DNA from: Methylomonas sp.
GTDB taxonomy: Bacteria > Pseudomonadota > Gammaproteobacteria > Methylococcales > Methylomonadaceae
Reading direction: 5' to 3'
Length of the DNA: 64,000 nt
Assembly: GCA_002928965.1 (NCBI GenBank)
Contig: PERU01000001.1
Coordinates: 248,001 to 312,000 of the forward strand
Positions within the stretch are counted from its first letter, which is position 1; each line of letters starts with the position of its first letter. A program made the translations under genes and the position numbers. The notes beneath the pieces are model-generated. The model worked only from the letters and a program-made list of their open reading frames with translations. It was not told the origin of the DNA and ran no database searches. Positions 62,325-64,000 of this stretch are shown one piece after another.

Positions 62325-63410
62325 ATGAAAGACATTATTCCTTTGTCGGAACTGCGGGCACAGATTGATGCGATTGATCAGCAAATCCTCAAGCTGATTA
62401 ATCAGCGCGCCAATTGTGCCATTGAAGTGGCCAGAACCAAGCAAGCCGAGGGCGAAACCGGTAGTTTCTATCGCCCCGACCGGGAGGCGCAGGTTTTGCG
62501 ACGCATTAAGGAAATCAATCCAGGCCCATTAAGCGACGATGCCGCTGCGCATTTGTTTCGCGAGGTGATGTCAGCCTGTCTGGCCTTGGAAAAACCTCTG
62601 GAAGTGGCGTATTTGGGGCCGCAAGGCACTTTTACCCAGCAGGCGACATTTAAGCATTTCGGTCATGCTGTCAAAGATATTCCCGTACCGACTATTCATG
62701 AAATTTTCCAAGCGGTAGAAACCGGCCATTGTCAGTTTGGCGTGGTGCCTGTGGAAAACTCTACCGAGGGTGTGGTTGCACATACTTTAGATCGCTTCAT
62801 GGATAGCTCATTGCAGATTTGCGGTGAAGTGGAAATCAGAGTGCATCAAAATTTGCTCGGTAAAATGGATTCTTTGCTGGGGATTAATGAAGTGTTTTCA
62901 CATCAGCAGTCGTTAGCCCAGTGCAGACAGTGGCTGGTAACGTATTTGCCCGGTGTGCCGGTTACATCCGTCAGTAGCAATGCAGAAGCAGCGCGTTTGG
63001 CATCATTGGATCACAGCAAAGCTGCTATTGCCGGCTTGATGGCTGCAGATCTTTATGAACTGAATGTCATTGAAAAGCACATCGAAGACGAAGCCAATAA
63101 TACTACCCGGTTCATCATTATTGGTTCTCAGCAACCCATGTCCACGGGGTGCGACAAAACTTCGATTCTGGTTTCAACCGGTAATCAATCCGGCGCTTTG
63201 CATCGTATTCTCGGCCCTTTTGCCGAATACGGCATTAGCATGGCGCATATTGAATCGCGGCCTTCCCGGCAAGGGTTATGGGAATATGTGTTTTTCATCG
63301 ACATTGAAGGGCATCGTGATGACCCGGATGTCGCCAGTGCCTTAAAAGCCCTACAAAATAACGTGAAGATGTTGAAAATTCTTGGCTCTTACCCTAAAGC
63401 GGTGATTTAA
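62325..63410 (+). CDS. pheA: Chorismate mutase / prephenate dehydratase (P-protein)
   Basis: A 361-residue bifunctional enzyme of phenylalanine synthesis. An AroQ chorismate mutase domain (about 1-90, LRAQIDAIDQQILKLINQRA) is followed by prephenate dehydratase (about 95-275, starting VAYLGPQGTFTQQA, with the catalytic NNTTRFIIIG) and an ACT regulatory domain ending in the ESRPSR feedback site. The ATG at 62325 begins the family-like MKDIIPLSELR; longer in-frame versions start inside serC. It lies 7 bases after the serC stop. Confidence 0.96.
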   Translation: MKDIIPLSELRAQIDAIDQQILKLINQRANCAIEVARTKQAEGETGSFYRPDREAQVLRRIKEINPGPLSDDAAAHLFREVMSACLALEKPLEVAYLGPQGTFTQQATFKHFGHAVKDIPVPTIHEIFQAVETGHCQFGVVPVENSTEGVVAHTLDRFMDSSLQICGEVEIRVHQNLLGKMDSLLGINEVFSHQQSLAQCRQWLVTYLPGVPVTSVSSNAEAARLASLDHSKAAIAGLMAADLYELNVIEKHIEDEANNTTRFIIIGSQQPMSTGCDKTSILVSTGNQSGALHRILGPFAEYGISMAHIESRPSRQGLWEYVFFIDIEGHRDDPDVASALKALQNNVKMLKILGSYPKAVI

Positions 63411-63418
63411 ACGATCGT

Positions 63419-64000
63419 ATGAATACATTTTTAGAACTTGCCCTGTCCGGTGTACAACAGTTGGTGCCATATGTTCCGGGCAAACCGGTTGATGAGTTGC
63501 AGCGTGAACTGGGTTTGACCGAAGTCGTCAAATTGGCATCCAATGAAAATCCATTGGGAACCGGCTCGAAAGTCATCGAAGCGATTAAAAACACCCTGCC
63601 GGAATTGACTCGCTATCCCGATGGCAGTGGGTTTGCTTTAAAAGCCGCGTTAGCGGAAAAACTGGCAGTGTCCCCAGAACAAATTACCTTGGGTAATGGT
63701 TCTAGCGAGATTCTGGAATTGGTGATGCGCACTTTTGTTGCCCCAGAACATGAGGTGGTATTTTCGCAGCATGCATTTGCTCTGTATCCTATTCTGACCC
63801 AAGCCGTAGGCGCAAAAGCCAAGATAGCGCCAGCTAGAAACTATGGTCATGACTTGGCGGCCATGCGCGCTTTGATTTCTGATAAAACCCGGGTGGTGTT
63901 TGTTGCCAATCCGAATAATCCGACAGGCACTTTATTGGCACGGGATGAACTGGAACAGTTTGTCGCGGCTTTGCCTGCCCATGTGTTGTGCGTGCTGGAT
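63419..64000 (+). CDS. hisC: Histidinol-phosphate aminotransferase (partial)
   Basis: The first 194 residues of a HisC-type class I/II aminotransferase, cut by the window edge. Typical segments are VKLASNENPLGTGSKVIEAI (36-55), NGSSEILELVMRTFV (93-107) and VVFVANPNNPTGTLL (158-172). Eight bases separate it from pheA. In this gene order HisC often also serves aromatic amino acid transamination. The PLP lysine lies beyond the edge. Confidence 0.93.
   Translation, partial: MNTFLELALSGVQQLVPYVPGKPVDELQRELGLTEVVKLASNENPLGTGSKVIEAIKNTLPELTRYPDGSGFALKAALAEKLAVSPEQITLGNGSSEILELVMRTFVAPEHEVVFSQHAFALYPILTQAVGAKAKIAPARNYGHDLAAMRALISDKTRVVFVANPNNPTGTLLARDELEQFVAALPAHVLCVLD

Overview
The window is chromosomal DNA of moderate G+C content from a gammaproteobacterium. 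Evidence is the housekeeping set (gyrA-serC-pheA-hisC in one direction, ychF, heme A synthase ctaA, ygfZ beside a YgfX-like gene, the Na+-pump type oxaloacetate decarboxylase oadGAB) and the repeat families typical of such genomes. The overall flavour recalls methanotrophic Methylococcales, but no methane-oxidation gene is present, so that is only an impression.

Region by region. 1-9 kb: heme A synthase, two HDOD proteins, a GAF-GGDEF diguanylate cyclase, TraT-like lipoprotein, YchF, one tRNA(CAU) with a consensus promoter and terminator, and a PfkB sugar kinase. 9-19 kb: oadGAB, a Bcp peroxiredoxin, an orphan response regulator, a CNNM/HlyC-type membrane protein, and an OmpR-type two-component pair. 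19-28 kb (minus strand): an uptake locus with a TonB-dependent receptor, an exported CobN-type chelatase homologue with a C-terminal anchor, a DUF2149 protein, an ExbB/TolQ-type protein and a HupE/UreJ-type membrane protein. This layout matches the HmuRSUV type of heme/tetrapyrrole locus. 28-33 kb: a Ser/Thr kinase divergent from a small exported protein, DUF2760 and an Hsp70-family protein. 33.7-56.7 kb: a large type III-A CRISPR-Cas island. 57-64 kb: LMW phosphatase, dienelactone hydrolase, gyrA, serC, pheA and a truncated hisC.

The type III island is the centrepiece. It holds cas6, a CARF (NE0113/ring-nuclease-like) gene, cas10/csm1 with intact HD and GGDD motifs, csm2-csm5, and then three ancillary effectors: a CARF-HEPN Csm6-like RNase, a CARF-adenosine deaminase fusion (Cad1-like), and a CARF-PD-(D/E)XK nuclease (Card1/Can2-like). 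An array of 82 repeats and 81 spacers follows, then a Uma2-like gene and an unusual mirror-image adaptation module cas2-cas1-cas1-like-cas2. The implied logic is that Cas6 matures crRNAs, the Csm complex senses transcripts, Cas10 makes cyclic oligoadenylate, and several CARF proteins answer with RNA cleavage, nucleic-acid nicking and nucleotide deamination. The NE0113 protein may bind or destroy the messenger.

The same island is heavily decorated by small repeats. A REP family (GTGGGAGCGACG...) has inserted in frame inside cas10 and csm4, has replaced most of a PIN toxin gene and supplies the stop codon of the Uma2 gene. A terminal-inverted-repeat element separates cas10 from csm2. Several spacers are informative: two overlap the same protospacer, two target homologous but diverged sites, and several are antisense to apparent Shine-Dalgarno/ATG regions, as expected for RNA targeting.
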